Source: Acanthopleura granulata (lineage: Eukaryota > Mollusca > Polyplacophora > Chitonida > Chitonidae). From it: a stretch of 64,000 nt of DNA. Below are positions 14,101-24,930 of this stretch, piece by piece; position 1 is the stretch's first letter, and each line of letters starts with the position of its first letter. The notes below the pieces were generated by a model. That model saw nothing but the letters and a program-made list of their open reading frames with translations. It had not been told where the DNA came from and did no database searches. Made by a program: the position numbers and the translations under genes. Location: positions 40,423,477 to 40,487,476 of the forward strand of contig JABBOT010000080.1 in assembly GCA_016165875.1 (NCBI GenBank), written 5' to 3'.

Positions 14101-17100
14101 TTACATTAGTGTATGTGACTTTCGTGTGTAGCCAGTGTATCATACATTACGATGGCCGTCATCCACATGGCATGGTTGAGATTAGAGTTCTGTAAGTAAC
14201 ACAAGTTACTGGATGCAACGTACGGTGGAAAGATACGTGTGGGTTATAATATTGGAAGATGAATTAAGCAACACCATCATCATGCTGTTTAGGACTTGTA
14301 CCTGCCCTAGACAGGTGTGCGTAATAACCCCAGACTTGCCACAATATATGTTTGCGTATATGGGGTGTAGTGATATCTGTTAACCACGTTAACATGAAGA
14401 AAGCTGCAGTTTTAAATCAGGCGTCTTTCAGGTACCTGATGAAGGACCTTGGCTTGTTCCAGTCACATGTAACTGTGTTTCTGTTCCTCTATATATAACC
14501 TTATATCAGTAATATAAATATAATGCAGCAGGCATCAGCACTGTTTTTTAGTACCATGTGTTTTAGACTAATATAATTAATGATTTTTCCCATTGGTGTG
14601 ATGGGTTTGGAATGTTTATGGTGTGGGTATGAGAGAACACATTTCCCACACTATGAGAGTGGGTTGTATTCAGAGCTGTCAACAGCTGCTCACATAGCGG
14701 TCCATATAGCTCACTTCTCAGGCCATCTGTCACCAGTTGTTGAGGCTGTTCTATGAATGGGAATCACTGCAAACTGCCCACGCTATGTTTTATGTAATTT
14801 TTGTCACCTACGGGTATCATATGTTACAACTTACGGCTCTTCCACAGTGGCTGGTCTCATTGTGTGGCTTATAAGCATCACACTTGACATTTATATGTAC
14901 CTGGGTGTTAGCGCACTGGTTAAGTGTAATGACACAGGTGTCTCTGACCAATGCGATGGCTGTGAGTTCAAGCCTAGCTCACTCAGACATCCTCTCTGGT
15001 CATATCTCGGAAGGTCTGCCAACAACCTGCAGATGGTTGTGGCTTTTTCCCGAGATCTACCCTTTTTCATCCCACCATAATGCTGGTTGCTGTCTGAAAA
15101 GTGAAACATTCTTGAATTAGGAGTAAAACACCAATCACATAAATAAATAAACTGACACTGTATATCCTGATAGGTGTAAGTTATGTGCAACAAAGAATTT
15201 TTGAGGATGTCCTTGTGTAGCAGTCTATGTATATTTATTAGAGGACAAACTGTAAGACTGATACATGCAGTAGCTATTGAATGTCCTAACAGATCACTTG
15301 GAGATAAATTTGTATTTAGCAGTTTTCCCAAAGGCCAGAACAACCTTAAAATATCTAATCTACCTGCAGCTCAATCAAATTTTTTCTGTCCATAGAACTT
15401 TCTGCACATATGTGCATATGTAGCCTGAGGTGCAGAAAGCTGTTACTCATCTTTTTGAGTATGTCGATGTATAGTTACTAAGTACACGTAACAATCTCTG
15501 ACTTCACAAAAGTATTGGTTTCATGTGGTTCACTATGATTATGTGAATGTGCGTGTGTTAGCCTTCTTATACTGTCTGACCTGTGGTAAAAAACAACTAA
15601 TGTAGCTGAGCAAACAAAAACAAGAAGACATGACTGCTAACATCAGGCTGTTAAAAATATGTAGGTCAAATGGGTGTTCTGAGTTTCTGACCTGTTTTCT
15701 GTACATGCTCAGTAGTGTACACCTATAATTCTGCAATCTAGCCTGGTCCAACCTTAACTGGTCCAACCTTAATGTAGCTGGTAAGCTTCGCTGCTTAAAA
15801 CTTCAACCCTATTGCCTAATGCAGGTACAACTATACTGCTTAACATCATGTTGACCTGGATGTGTTTCGCAAAGCAAAGAAAGAACAACCTGTAGATTCA
15901 TGTGTTCGTGACATATTATGTTTTTTTTATAAATATGTTCGAATGGTTATTTTATCTTTGACATTAATATTTGAAATTCCTTAGTTTTTTCAAATGTGAA
16001 AATAGTTTTTAAAGCAGGTATAGAAAAGCATTTTAAACATTTTATATGTATCTGTATATGTACATATACAGCAAAATAATGGATTTCTGTGCTAAGTTAT
16101 TAAACTACTATATTTATTCTCAGTATTTTGTCCAAGTTCAACCTGTGTGAATTCTACAAATCAAATTTTTGGCCTGCATATACATGTGTGAATGGCAATG
16201 ACATGAGTTATTGGTTTGCATGTGTGAATGGCAATGACATGGTTTATTGGTTTGCATGTGTGAGTGGCAGTGACATGGTTTATTGGTTTGCATGTGTGAA
16301 TGGCAGTGACATGGTTTATTGGTTTGCATTTGTGAATGGCAGTGACATGGTTTATTGGTTTGCATTTTTTGAATGGCAGTGACATGGTTTATTGGTTTAC
16401 ATGTGTGAATGGCAATGACATGGTTTATTGGTTTACATGTGTGAATGGCAATGACATGATTTATTGGTTTACATGTGTGAATGGCAATGACATGATTTAT
16501 TGGTTTACATGCGTAAAGTTCAGTTACATGTATCTTGGTAATGCGTATGGTGGAGTAATACTATGAGAATACCAGTTGGTGCAAAGAGTACAGGGAACCA
16601 AGGGGCAAGTGTGCTAGTGCAGCTACCTAGGACCATCTTACCACCACAGTTGCTGTGAGTCGACTGGCTTCATCTCCATTGTCATTTAGATGGGAAGGTC
16701 TGCCAGCAACTTGCAAATGGTTGTGGGTTTCTGCAGGGCTCTGTTCAGCTTCCTCCTAGCATAATGCTGGCCCGCCTCATATATGTGAAATATTCTTGAG
16801 TAGGGTGAAAAACTCTGATAAAATATATAAATCAAAGAACTTTGATTGGAAGTTGGAAGCAGCTGAGATTGATGATAGGATGCCTACTTTATAGGCCTGT
16901 TTAAGTGTAAGGATGGCTGGGATAAAAGACTGGAACTGTGGGTGCTAAGAAACTGATTGGTTGAAAGGCTGATTTTGATGAAGATCTACAGGTGTTAATT
17001 TGGACCACGTGAAAATCTGGTCAGGTGTCAGTTAAGACCATATAAAAATGTAATATCAATATCAACAAAAATTAAAATATTTTTTAGGCTGAGAGTAAAA

Positions 17101-20100
17101 TGTCAGTGTTTTATGTTGAAAGTTGACGTTGTTTCAGGTTCTGATGGGACAGAGGCGTTTGAAGACGTGGGTCACTCGACTGATGCAAGGGAGTTGATGA
17201 AGACGTATCTGATAGGGGAGTTACATGCAGTGAGTGGCCATAGTCATTATACCGATGATTATGATTCAGTTGTTTATCTAATTCATGTACATGTAGATAT
17301 TGGCAGTATAATTGTCAATAATTATGATGAGAGATGAAGCAGTTTAGAGTTTAACATTTTAATTCCTTGACTCACTTTTGAAAGTGCACTAGAATGTAAT
17401 TTAGAACTTGTGAAATGTGTTGTGTTCTTTGTAAGCAAACAAGTATTTACATTTCAGATGATGTTTGAATCATTTGAAAGTTAAAAACTTATTCATCTAT
17501 CTTCATTTGCATGTCACAGTGAATAGGTTAGAGCAGTGCAATCGTGTAGCATGGTATTTATTGATTCCTTTTCTGAATGTAACTCTAGACATGCCAGACT
17601 TTACTTGAAAAAAAATTACTTTCTGCATTTTTTTTATGCACATAAATATTTTTGGACTCCCTGCATATTGGCTTGCCGTTTGCTATTTAATCAAAAATGA
17701 TATGGAAATATATATTTTACTTGTCTGTTTTCAGGATGACAAGACTTCAAAACAACAACAGGTAATTTAAAGAAGGGTACCTTTGAGGAATGTGCCCAGC
17801 TGTACATGCATGTGTAATGGGTTCTGAGGGTTGGATTAACATGCACATGTATTTGTAACTTAGCAGTAAGATATCTGTGGCAAACAGCAGTTGCTTAACA
17901 GCTTCATGTTTGTGTGTGCTTTGCACTTTTTGGGGAGTTGAAGTATCTTTAATGAATGCTTTATACATATATCATGCTGTATTATTTGTCCACCCTCCCT
18001 AGCTATAAGTGTTGATTGCATAAAATTAGTTTTGATATCCCACAATATGGCCACAAATCATTCTAGTAGATTTCTGCGCTCAAGGAAACGACATTTGGTA
18101 GGGATTTTCTGCCCACAAAGTGCAGCAAGGAAATTTTCGTATCAGTCCAGGATCATTTTGGGGTGGTGGATGTAATGAAGAAGGGAAAAGAACTCCGCTC
18201 ACAGAACAGTAGGATAATTGACAACTTGCCAAACAGTTAACTTCACAGCAATATATTTTTATCATTTTGAGTGAAAAGTGTACATTTTGATGCATAGTAG
18301 AGAGTTATTAATGCCACGTAGAAACTTGTAACGGATTGCATATATCATTCAAGCTAAACACTGATCTTGCATTTCTTCAAACTTAATTCAGTACAGCCCA
18401 ATTAATAGTGTCATCAATAGGCTGTAAGGTTGTTATAGAGCTTGGCTTTTTTAGTCAGACTGTTCCCAGATGTACTCTGAACCTATTCAAGAATGTTTTA
18501 AAATTATTTTAAACCTGTTCACTATCATTTATGTTGTATATATTACACTGTTCCTTTGTGAATGAAAGACTGTAGACAAAACCATTTTAACACGGGTCTG
18601 TTCATTGCCGTTATTGACCAACACCACTCCACTGGATAGGGACCGTGATAGTATTTCATCGTGAGCCATCATTTATTGTGATCCCTTCTACCTCCTGTCA
18701 GCAGAGTTAAGTCTGTCAGGCAGGCAGTCAGGCAGTCAGGCCACACAGCCAGCACTTGTCCTTTTTAACAGGTAACAGGTGCTCTCTCATGTTGGCTTCC
18801 TATCTCACCTGTTCCCGGCTTCTAAATATTGTTATTCTTCAGAAACAATCCTCTCTTACACGCTAACTAAACTGCTAATGGTATACCAAACAAAGTATGT
18901 CACATTATTTACCTGGGCAGTTATTTTCGCCCTCTTTTCACAGTGGACCAAATCTCATGTTTGATCGGCTTCACCCGGGCGTTTCTGTTTCTGTTTAATC
19001 AGAATGATTTCGCCTCAGTGGTTGACAGGTGTGATTGAGACTTTTGCTCTGATGGTGCATCGTATTATCCAACCTAGTACATATCTAAACATGCTCATAC
19101 ATTCTGTACCAGGTGCCACTTAGTGCAAAACTGGCCCTTCAGGGCTATCCTCTTAATGCTGTAGTTCTCCTGACCCATATGCATGCAGTTGTCTGTCTTG
19201 AATGACCAGTGCATGCAGTGTCTGTATATGTTTGGTGTATTAAGGCAGGGATCAAATAAATACAACGTCCAAAAGCTGTATAACAGAAGGTTTTCCAAGT
19301 GACAGGTAAAGACAATTGTTACCAGCATTTTAGCACACTGTTCATGAAAATTCGTGACATACCTTTGGGCCAAAACTCAGCATATTAGCTTATATGGCCT
19401 AAAATTTCATCCATGCCGAAACTGCTCCTAATTCTTCGTTCTGAGACTTCTAGTGACTACAAAGATATGTTGAGGTTTATTTGGACGATTGGATGATATC
19501 CTAGTGGAAAAATGTCAGTTTCAGCTGCAGAAATGATATTTTATGGCATTGATTTGCCACAAAAAATGTGCATTGTTATGCAAAATTTTAGGCCATTTAC
19601 TCTAGTTAAAACTTTTAGAACATTTTATATGCGGTTTTATTTAGAGATAGATCTGTACGGGGGGAGAAACTTTGGGGGTAGTGGAAAATATAATTACCTG
19701 TCCCATATTTCAGGTTGGAAAAAAAATTAATTTTTCAGTCTCATACTGATGTGATCATATAGTGAGCCAGGCTTATATGAAACAATATCTGACTTAATAC
19801 CAGGTGTGCTGTTGAGTGATTATGATTTCTAGGAAAATCATTATTTGTGAGCAGCTATGTGGTGGTGATGTACTGAAAATAATGACCTACCTCCAGTCAT
19901 CTCTCATTCCTCAAGCTTCCGCAAAGGGCAATACAGATCATTTGTATTCATGTAACATGGTTGGGCTAATTTCAAATTTACCACACAAGTTGTTGAAATT
20001 GATGTTACCGAAAAATTCTGGGTTGATTCAGGAAGTTTGTGGTGTACAAAGATTGAATCATGTAACCAACCATAGACACTCTGCTGTTCAGTGGAAGATC

Positions 20101-23100
20101 ACTCCCCCCACTCCCCCACCCGAACTGAAGGGGTTGGCGTGCTCTCTTCCCATACATGCTGTACCGTGGTGTTCTCCTGTTTCAGAAATCATTCTGTACA
20201 ATCCTGTAGGCTGGGCTCAGCAGATCCTTCATCTGAGGGTAGGATAGTCTTTATGCAGCAAACACACCATGTACATTTAGTTGTAGATATTAAAACACCC
20301 CCCGCAATGACCGAAGCCTCCCACCAATGCGGTCGCTGTGAGTTCAAGCCCAGCTCATGCTGGCTACCTCTCCAGCCGTACGTGGGAAGGTCTGCCAGCA
20401 ACCTGCGTATGGTCGTGGGTTTCCACCGGGCTCTGCCCGGTTTCCTCTCACAATAATGCTGGCCACCGTCATATAAGTGAAATATTCTTGAGTACGGCAT
20501 AAAACACCAATCAAATAAATAAGACACCAATCAAATAAATAAATAAAACACCCCCATGTACACATGGACTTGTATTCTTGCCATGAAAAGCTGCTCCCTG
20601 TTGTTTGGCATGGCAAAGGGATACGAAGAAATATATCATCATGGCCAGCCAAAATGATATTTGATAGGATGGCTGGATGCCGGAGGACTGAGTCATCTTA
20701 ATTTTGTGTTTGCTTGTAGATGTAATAGTTCCATGTAGAAATAAAGCATTACAGTGTCCTGCTCTTTACTTCTAGAACTGACGAACCGTCAGTTGAATGT
20801 GAAGTACATGCACATGCAGTTTTGATATCATGGATATATGCAATATTCTGTAAATTTTTAAAACACTAACACAGTTACAGGTATGTAAATAGAATGATCA
20901 GTTTCCACTTTCACAATAGAAAGTTTTTTTTTTTTTTTAAGGTAACTTTTCACAAATGACACATCTATTAACGTTTGCCCCTACCTCACCCCCTCTTGTG
21001 GGCACTTGTGTGTGAAGCATGTGATTGTTAATTAGTGGTGTATGGGCATTGCTGAGAACAGGAGCTCTGCTGCAGGCATCGGAATTTTTCTCCAGTTGGC
21101 TGATTTCAGACTTCTTGTTTCAAATTTGAACTGATTGTGTGAGAAGAGGTGATTGCTGATGTAACGTGGGGATAGGATATGGTATTTTAAGACTTTCCCG
21201 GCAAACTTCAGACTTTTGTCTGACCATGAATTCCCTGCTAATGTGAGGGTAGATTAACCAGAAACTGCATGGAATGGTGGGCTGTTGTTGAGGCTGAAAC
21301 ATAAATTGTCGACACACCAGAATAGAATACCCATCACTTCGCATTGAATACAGTTGATTAACATCGTAGATGATACATAGGTTTTTTGAGAAATTAGATT
21401 TGTTTTGCTTTAATTAATTATTTTGATTATCAGTGTTAAGGAATTCCCACAAAACAGCGCTTTCAGAATTGCATATTGAACTGGATCCGCAGTGTTCTCA
21501 TCAAACCACTTCGATACACATTAGAAAATATGTTGTTTGGTGTGTCAGCGACAGTAATGATATCTGAGAGCCCAATATTTGTAGCAGAGTGTTTGTGGGT
21601 AAATCATAATGGGTTGTCTGTGAACTTGAGATAGAATCGTCCAATCCTTTAGAGTAAAGACTAAGATGTGGGAGTTGTGTTTTTTGATGTACATGATTTT
21701 AACACAGGGGAGGCCTGTTTTGTGTACTGCCGGGTGCACCCTTCACAGACAGAAGGCCTGGTGTTCTGTGATATGCTAGGTGTACCCTCACAGACAGAAG
21801 GCCAATTCTGTGTTATGCCAGTTGTATTCATCACAGATGGAAGGTCTGTTGTTCTGTAATGCCAGGTGTACCCATCGCAGACAAAAGGCTTGTTGGTCTG
21901 TGTCATATGCCAGATGTGCTCATCACCGACAGAAAACCTGTTGTTCTGTGTCATATGTCGGGTGTACCGGTCACAGACAGAAGGCCTGTTGTTCTGTCTA
22001 ATATGCCAGGTGTACTCATCACAGATGGAAGGTCTGTTGTTATGTAATGCCAGCTATACCCGTCACAGACAGAAGGCCTCTTCTGTGTTATATACCAGCT
22101 GTACCTGTCACAGACAGAAGGCCTGTTGTTCTGTGTCATATGCCAGGTGTGCCCGTCACAGACAGAAAGCCTGTTAGCCTGTGTTGCATGCCAAGTGTAC
22201 CCATCACTGACAGAAGGCCTGTTGTGTTATGCTAGGTGTATCCATCACAGAGAGAAGGCCTGTTGTTCTACATTATATGCTTTACCCGTCACAGACAGAA
22301 GGCATGTTGTTCTGTAGTGCCAGGTGTATCCATCAGAGAGAGAAGGCCTGTTGTTCTATGTTATATGCCAGGTGTACCTGTCACAGACAGAAGGCCTGCT
22401 CTGTCATGCCAGGTGTATCCATCAGAGAGAGAAGGCCTGTTGTACGTTATATGCCAGGTGTACCCATCACAGACAGAAGGCCTGCTCTGTCATGCCAGGT
22501 GTTCCCGTCACAGACAGAAGGCCTGTTGTTGTGTGTTATATGCCAGGTGTACCTGTCACAGACAGAAGGCCTGTGTGTTCTATGTTATACGTCAGGTGTT
22601 GTTCTATGTTATACGTCAGGTGTATCCATGACAGAGAGTAGGCCTGTTGTTTTATGTTATATGCCAGGTCTACCTGTCACAAACAGTAGGCCTGTTGTTC
22701 TGTGTTTTTTGCGAGGTGTACCTGTCATAGACAGAAGACATGTTGTATTATCAATATCAGTTTTTTTTATCCTTTACATTGTCATGTGTATTTAGGTAGC
22801 ATTTACAACCTATGGCTTTTTACATCATAATCATTTGTATTAAATATTTCCGGTTTTGGAATTGTTCAGTAACTGATCTTTCTATCCTCCTCAGAAAACA
22901 AACACAGGCCCCAGTGTACCAGAAGTTGACTCTTCCAAGTAAGTATGATGCCTGTCCACTGTGTGTGCAAGCAAATGACCAGATATCACAAGTTTTGAAT
23001 ACCAGGTAGATGCGCAAAGCCAAACTTTGTGTACTTACAGTTAGAATAATGGGACATGTGGTTAGTTCCATTAAAAATGCATGGATAGAGTGTGCAGAGT

Positions 23101-24096
23101 ACTTAGTACAAAGAGACACCCAAACAAACTGCGGTTTTTCTAGTGAGATAAAGAGTATATAAGGTATTTACCCTAAATAAGCTAAAATTTCAACCATGAG
23201 TAAGTTATACATTTTGCAAACTTCTGAGGATTCAAGTGATCATAGAAAAGTATATTTAAGGTTGTTTGGAAGGTTGGATGATATCCTACTTGAAAAATAT
23301 AAGTTTCATCACCAAATGTAATACTTTGTGACATTTATTTCCCTTCAAAAATTGACCTTTGAAGGTGAATTTTTAGGTCATGTACAGTATTAACTTGTAG
23401 CTTATGTAATATCTCAGAGATGCATTTCTACAAAAATGACTTAATTCCTCTTCTGACCAGAAAGAAAGTAAGTTCATTTGGGTGTCTCTTTTGTACTGTG
23501 TATATGTACACTGCACGCTCTACCTGCACATATTTAATACACTAACAATATTAATGGTGTAAACGCATTCATGGTAGAATTTATGAAAGGGTCTTAAACT
23601 TCACTTTGTTTTATTGTATTTATAACTCTCTGGTGTCTAGTAGAAGCACACCTGTGGTAATAAAAGCACTGTTCAGCAGCTACAGTGTATATGTAGCCAT
23701 TTGCTCCTGAATTCAGTAACAATACTGTAATGTTATTGGTATGGGGAGAAACTGGTTTAGACATCTAGTTTCATCTCCAGCTCAGGTATGTGCCAAAGAG
23801 TATTTTCCACTCCAGTCTCTTGATTTTGCTTCATTCATAAATCTGACTGCCTTCGCATAAGTGAAATAATCCTCAAAACTGTGTTTGAAACCCATCAAAT
23901 AAAAAAATAATGCCCTGTTGCATTTGCCATTCTGCAGGAGTATAAGTTTGCAAAACTTTTATGTATCTAAATCCAGTCTTAGAATGATGTCATTTTTTCT
24001 GCTTTCAGTTCATGGACAAGTTGGCTCCTCCCACTGGGTGTGGCCATTGCAGCTGCTCTCCTCTACCGATTGGTTTTGGCTCCTGCTACGTCATGA
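8133..24096 (+). CDS. CYB5: Cytochrome b5, tail-anchored, six coding exons
   Basis: Coding exons: 8133-8258, 13386-13422, 17138-17229, 17735-17761, 22895-22938, 24009-24096 (stop TGA 24094-24096). All introns are GT-AG and the phases agree, giving 137 aa (animal CYB5A is about 134). Cytochrome b5 carries electrons from NADH-cytochrome b5 reductase to desaturases, P450s and other acceptors. The heme fold occupies about residues 7-90. The axial ligands are His43 in HPGGEE (start of exon 2) and His67 in GHSTDA, 24 residues apart as in the family. A 27-nt exon 4 encodes a charged linker (DDKTSKQQQ). The last exon encodes a single hydrophobic tail anchor after SWTSW, ending in a short tail with one Arg and no acidic residue. 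I chose the ATG at 8133 because it opens the conserved exon 1 frame. Whether it is the ER-type or outer-mitochondrial-type paralogue cannot be decided here. Confidence 0.95.
8466..8764. mobile_element. Small element bounded by a 14-bp perfect inverted repeat
   Basis: gttaacttgcccga at 8466-8479 is the exact reverse complement of tcgggcaagttaac at 8751-8764, enclosing about 270 bp. The right part (8701-8764) resembles, in the same orientation, the sequence at 11915-11965 on the far side of the hAT-like coding remnant (shared 'ttttggctttt/g', 'gggcaagt'). It is probably a non-autonomous relative of that hAT element or a nested terminus. No clear target-site duplication was found. Confidence 0.5.
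9057..11278 (+). pseudogene. Decayed hAT-superfamily transposase in cytochrome b5 intron 1
   Basis: An ATG at 9057 opens [11 protein letters not shown], then stops at once. Coding similarity continues in other frames at 9089-9289 (basic helix plus a CHVC zinc-finger-like start), 9334-9564, 9721-10248 ([10 protein letters not shown], the conserved hAT core around a Cys/His motif), 10408-10851 and 10805-11125. The last block has the hAT C-terminal dimerisation signature ([20 protein letters not shown]). At least four frame changes or stops separate the blocks, so no active protein is made. The layout (N-terminal finger, central RNase-H-like part with the VHC..HNL motif, C-terminal dimerisation region) is that of hAT proteins related to ZMYM6/ZNF862-like host genes. 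An acidic Ser/Asp-rich stretch ends the last block near 11275. The catalytic triad was not verified. Confidence 0.85.
11870..11985. mobile_element. Probable right terminal region of the hAT-like element
   Basis: A G- and C-rich block with internal inverted repeats (gggggcaacc ... ggttgccccc, about 11915-11946), followed by 'ctgggcaagtgaaaa' and a T-rich stretch. It resembles 8701-8764 upstream of the transposase remnant. Exact ends and target duplication could not be fixed. Confidence 0.4.
11986..13385. other. Remainder of cytochrome b5 intron 1
   Basis: No exon or recognisable transposon was found. It contains a T-run at about 13300-13312 and a 116-codon chance frame at 12460-12810 that has no family resemblance. 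The exon 2 acceptor is the ttcag ending at 13385. Confidence 0.4.
13803..13965 (-). repeat. SINE fragment, minus orientation
   Basis: Reads as the reverse complement of the family tail: 'attttgattggcgttttac', then 'gaagaatatttcacttatat', 'ggccagcattatggtggg' and 'ggcaggcctttccactta'. The tRNA-like head is missing or too diverged. Confidence 0.75.
14897..15151 (+). repeat. Near full-length tRNA-derived SINE
   Basis: The head 'gttagcgcactggttaagtg' (A-box region) and 'gctgtgagttcaagcctagc' (B-box-like GTTCAAGCC) are followed by the body words 'ggaaggtctgccaacaacct' and 'cataatgctgg'. The 3' tail is gtgaaacattcttgaa...aaaacaccaatc, then aaataaataaa. It is the fullest copy of the family in this window and lies in cytochrome b5 intron 2. 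Confidence 0.85.
15398..15439. repeat. Hairpin with 10-bp perfect arms
   Basis: ctttctgcac (15398-15407) pairs exactly with gtgcagaaag (15430-15439) across a 22-base loop that itself begins with the palindromic atatgtgcatat. It lies in intron 2 of cytochrome b5. No function can be assigned. Confidence 0.5.
16183..16520 (+). repeat. 36-bp minisatellite, about nine copies
   Basis: The unit is approximately gaatggcagtgacatggttt + attggtttgcatgtgt, 36 bp. Since 36 is a multiple of three, one + frame stays open and reads a 12-residue repeat ([12 protein letters not shown] and variants), with a one-base change near 16368 moving it to another frame. Copies differ at a few sites (ggcaatgac/ggcagtgac, gcatgtg/acatgtg). 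The array lies inside cytochrome b5 intron 2 with no splice sites that would include it. Confidence 0.9.
16600..16835 (+). repeat. SINE copy, diverged
   Basis: Carries the body words 'gatgggaaggtctgccagca', 'tggttgtgggtttctgcagg', 'cataatgctggcccgcc' and the tail 'gtgaaatattcttgagtagg'. The head is present but weak (about 16605-16660). Confidence 0.8.
17762..20290. other. First part of cytochrome b5 intron 4
   Basis: No exon was found. It contains a small caggcaggcagtcagg tract near 18717-18740 and the dispersed segment 19385-19640 described separately. The remaining open frames are short and unlike any family I recognise. Confidence 0.4.
19385..19640 (+). repeat. Dispersed repeat copy related to the 23083-23523 element
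   Basis: Shares an interrupted but collinear series of words with 23163-23400: 'ctaaaatttcatccatg', 'acttctagtga', 'ggatgatatcct' with flanking 'ttggacgattggatgat', 'gaaaaat', 'aattttaggcca'. Unlike the other copy, no terminal inverted repeats were recognised here, so this looks like an internal remnant of the same element. Confidence 0.55.
20303..20543 (+). repeat. SINE with 12-bp target-site duplication
   Basis: The 5'-truncated SINE body has 'gctgtgagttcaagcccagc', 'gtgggaaggtctgccagcaa', 'aataatgctggccaccgtca' and 'gtgaaatattcttgagtacg'. The 3' tail motif caccaatcaaataaataa is duplicated in tandem. The direct repeat taaaacaccccc flanks it at 20291-20302 and 20544-20555, as expected for target-primed insertion. 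The close match to the family consensus and the intact duplication suggest a fairly recent insertion. Confidence 0.9.
21744..22745 (+). repeat. Minisatellite of about 22 units, 41-48 bp
   Basis: The core unit is cacagacagaaggcctgttg + ttctgtgttatatgccaggt + gtacccat. Long units (about 47-48 bp) and short units (about 41-42 bp, having lost part of the ttctgtgttat segment) are intermixed. Around 22300-22500, long and short units alternate. One unit near 22580-22630 carries an internal duplication of 'gttctatgttatacgtcagg'. Open frames of up to 188 codons across it follow from the repeat and show no gene features. It lies in cytochrome b5 intron 4, 150 bp before exon 5. Confidence 0.9.
23083..23523. 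mobile_element. MITE-like element with about 48-bp terminal inverted repeats
   Basis: The left end 23083-23130 (ggatagagtgtgcag, then agtacaaagagacacccaaa) is mirrored by 23473-23523, whose reverse complement reads gtagagcgtgcag, then agtacaaaagagacacccaa. It spans about 440 bp with no open frame, and its interior resembles 19385-19640. This fits a non-autonomous DNA transposon. A target duplication was not resolved. It lies in cytochrome b5 intron 5. Confidence 0.7.
23740..23912 (+). repeat. Strongly diverged SINE copy
   Basis: Recognisable only by its order of words: 'catctccagctcaggtatgt', 'gactgccttcgcataagtga', 'aataatcctcaaaactg' and the tail 'acccatcaaataaaaaaata'. It matches the family 3' half with many changes, so it is an old insertion. 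Confidence 0.55.
24009..24096 (+). CDS. CYB5: Cytochrome b5 last coding exon: membrane tail anchor
   Basis: The acceptor ttcag is at 24004-24008. The exon completes the codon split across the intron (phase 2) and reads [20 protein letters not shown], then a short hydrophobic and polar tail to TGA at 24094. The hydrophobic run of about 17-20 residues fits a C-terminal tail anchor inserted post-translationally. The residues after the anchor carry one Arg and no Asp or Glu. In vertebrates, acidic tails favour the ER and basic or neutral tails the outer mitochondrial membrane, so outer-membrane or dual location is possible (inference). Confidence 0.93.
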
Positions 24097-24930
24097 ATAA
24101 TAATAATTATACCATTATACAAATTAAGTTGATTACAGTTTTGGCTCAACCAGTCAGGGGACTCTCTCTGAAGGGTCCAAGAGAAATAAACTGTGAGGAT
24201 AATGTCTGCTAGATTCTATAACTGACTTTTTTTTTAATGGTACATTAATGGTGTATTTTATTAATTAGTAAGACTACGCAATCCAGTGTACTCCAGAATA
24301 GTGTCTGTCCAGAATAATTCAGGCTTTGTTGAGCTGCCAACACCATCAGCAGGGGAGATAACTCCCGCCACCATACCATAACATTGGTCACCTTGATGTT
24401 CACACTGTAGTTTTGTAGGTACATACAATGATACAGGATTGCTCATACAACTTGAACAGGCTATTAATCGTCATCTCCAGTTTCATAAAGAATGGCATTT
24501 ATGTTGATTTTGCACTTTATTTTTTTTTTATTTCATAGAATGTAAATCATAGGCTATGTTAATTTGTAACCATTATTGCGGATTTTTCATGAGGTCATAC
24601 AGATGATCGTTTCATGATTACAACAGTTGATATGCCAATAAATGTGTTAACCTGAGCCTTGTTAATGGGAAAATTTAAAACATTACTGTGGTGAGGTAAT
24701 TCTGAAGCTTCCTGCATTTGTGGACTCTTGGCAGATTTTCTGTAAACACAAAAACAGCTTGAGATATGTAACCCTACGCAGACTGTAAATAATGTACATG
24801 TTCAAGTAGTCAGACACATGTGTAAACTTGATTCTTCATGAATGCGCTGCTTCATCAAAATCCCTCTATGGGAAATAAAACCGAAGTGATTCGAACTGGA
24901 TTATGTTTGGTTTGTTTTCTGCTTTTGATG
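24097..24930. other. Cytochrome b5 3' UTR and start of intergenic DNA
   Basis: Apart from the candidate poly(A) signals and T-runs, nothing recognisable was seen. The 65-bp array starts at its right edge. Confidence 0.4.
24185..24190 (+). terminator. Candidate polyadenylation signal of cytochrome b5
   Basis: AATAAA lies 89 bases after the stop codon, followed within about 40 bases by a T-rich tract (from 24228). A second AATAAA lies near 24638. Which one is used cannot be told from sequence. Confidence 0.45.

Noticed and set aside
22229..22795. 188-codon + frame across the 22-unit minisatellite
   Set aside because: Repeat-driven, with parallel open frames in other phases and no family resemblance.
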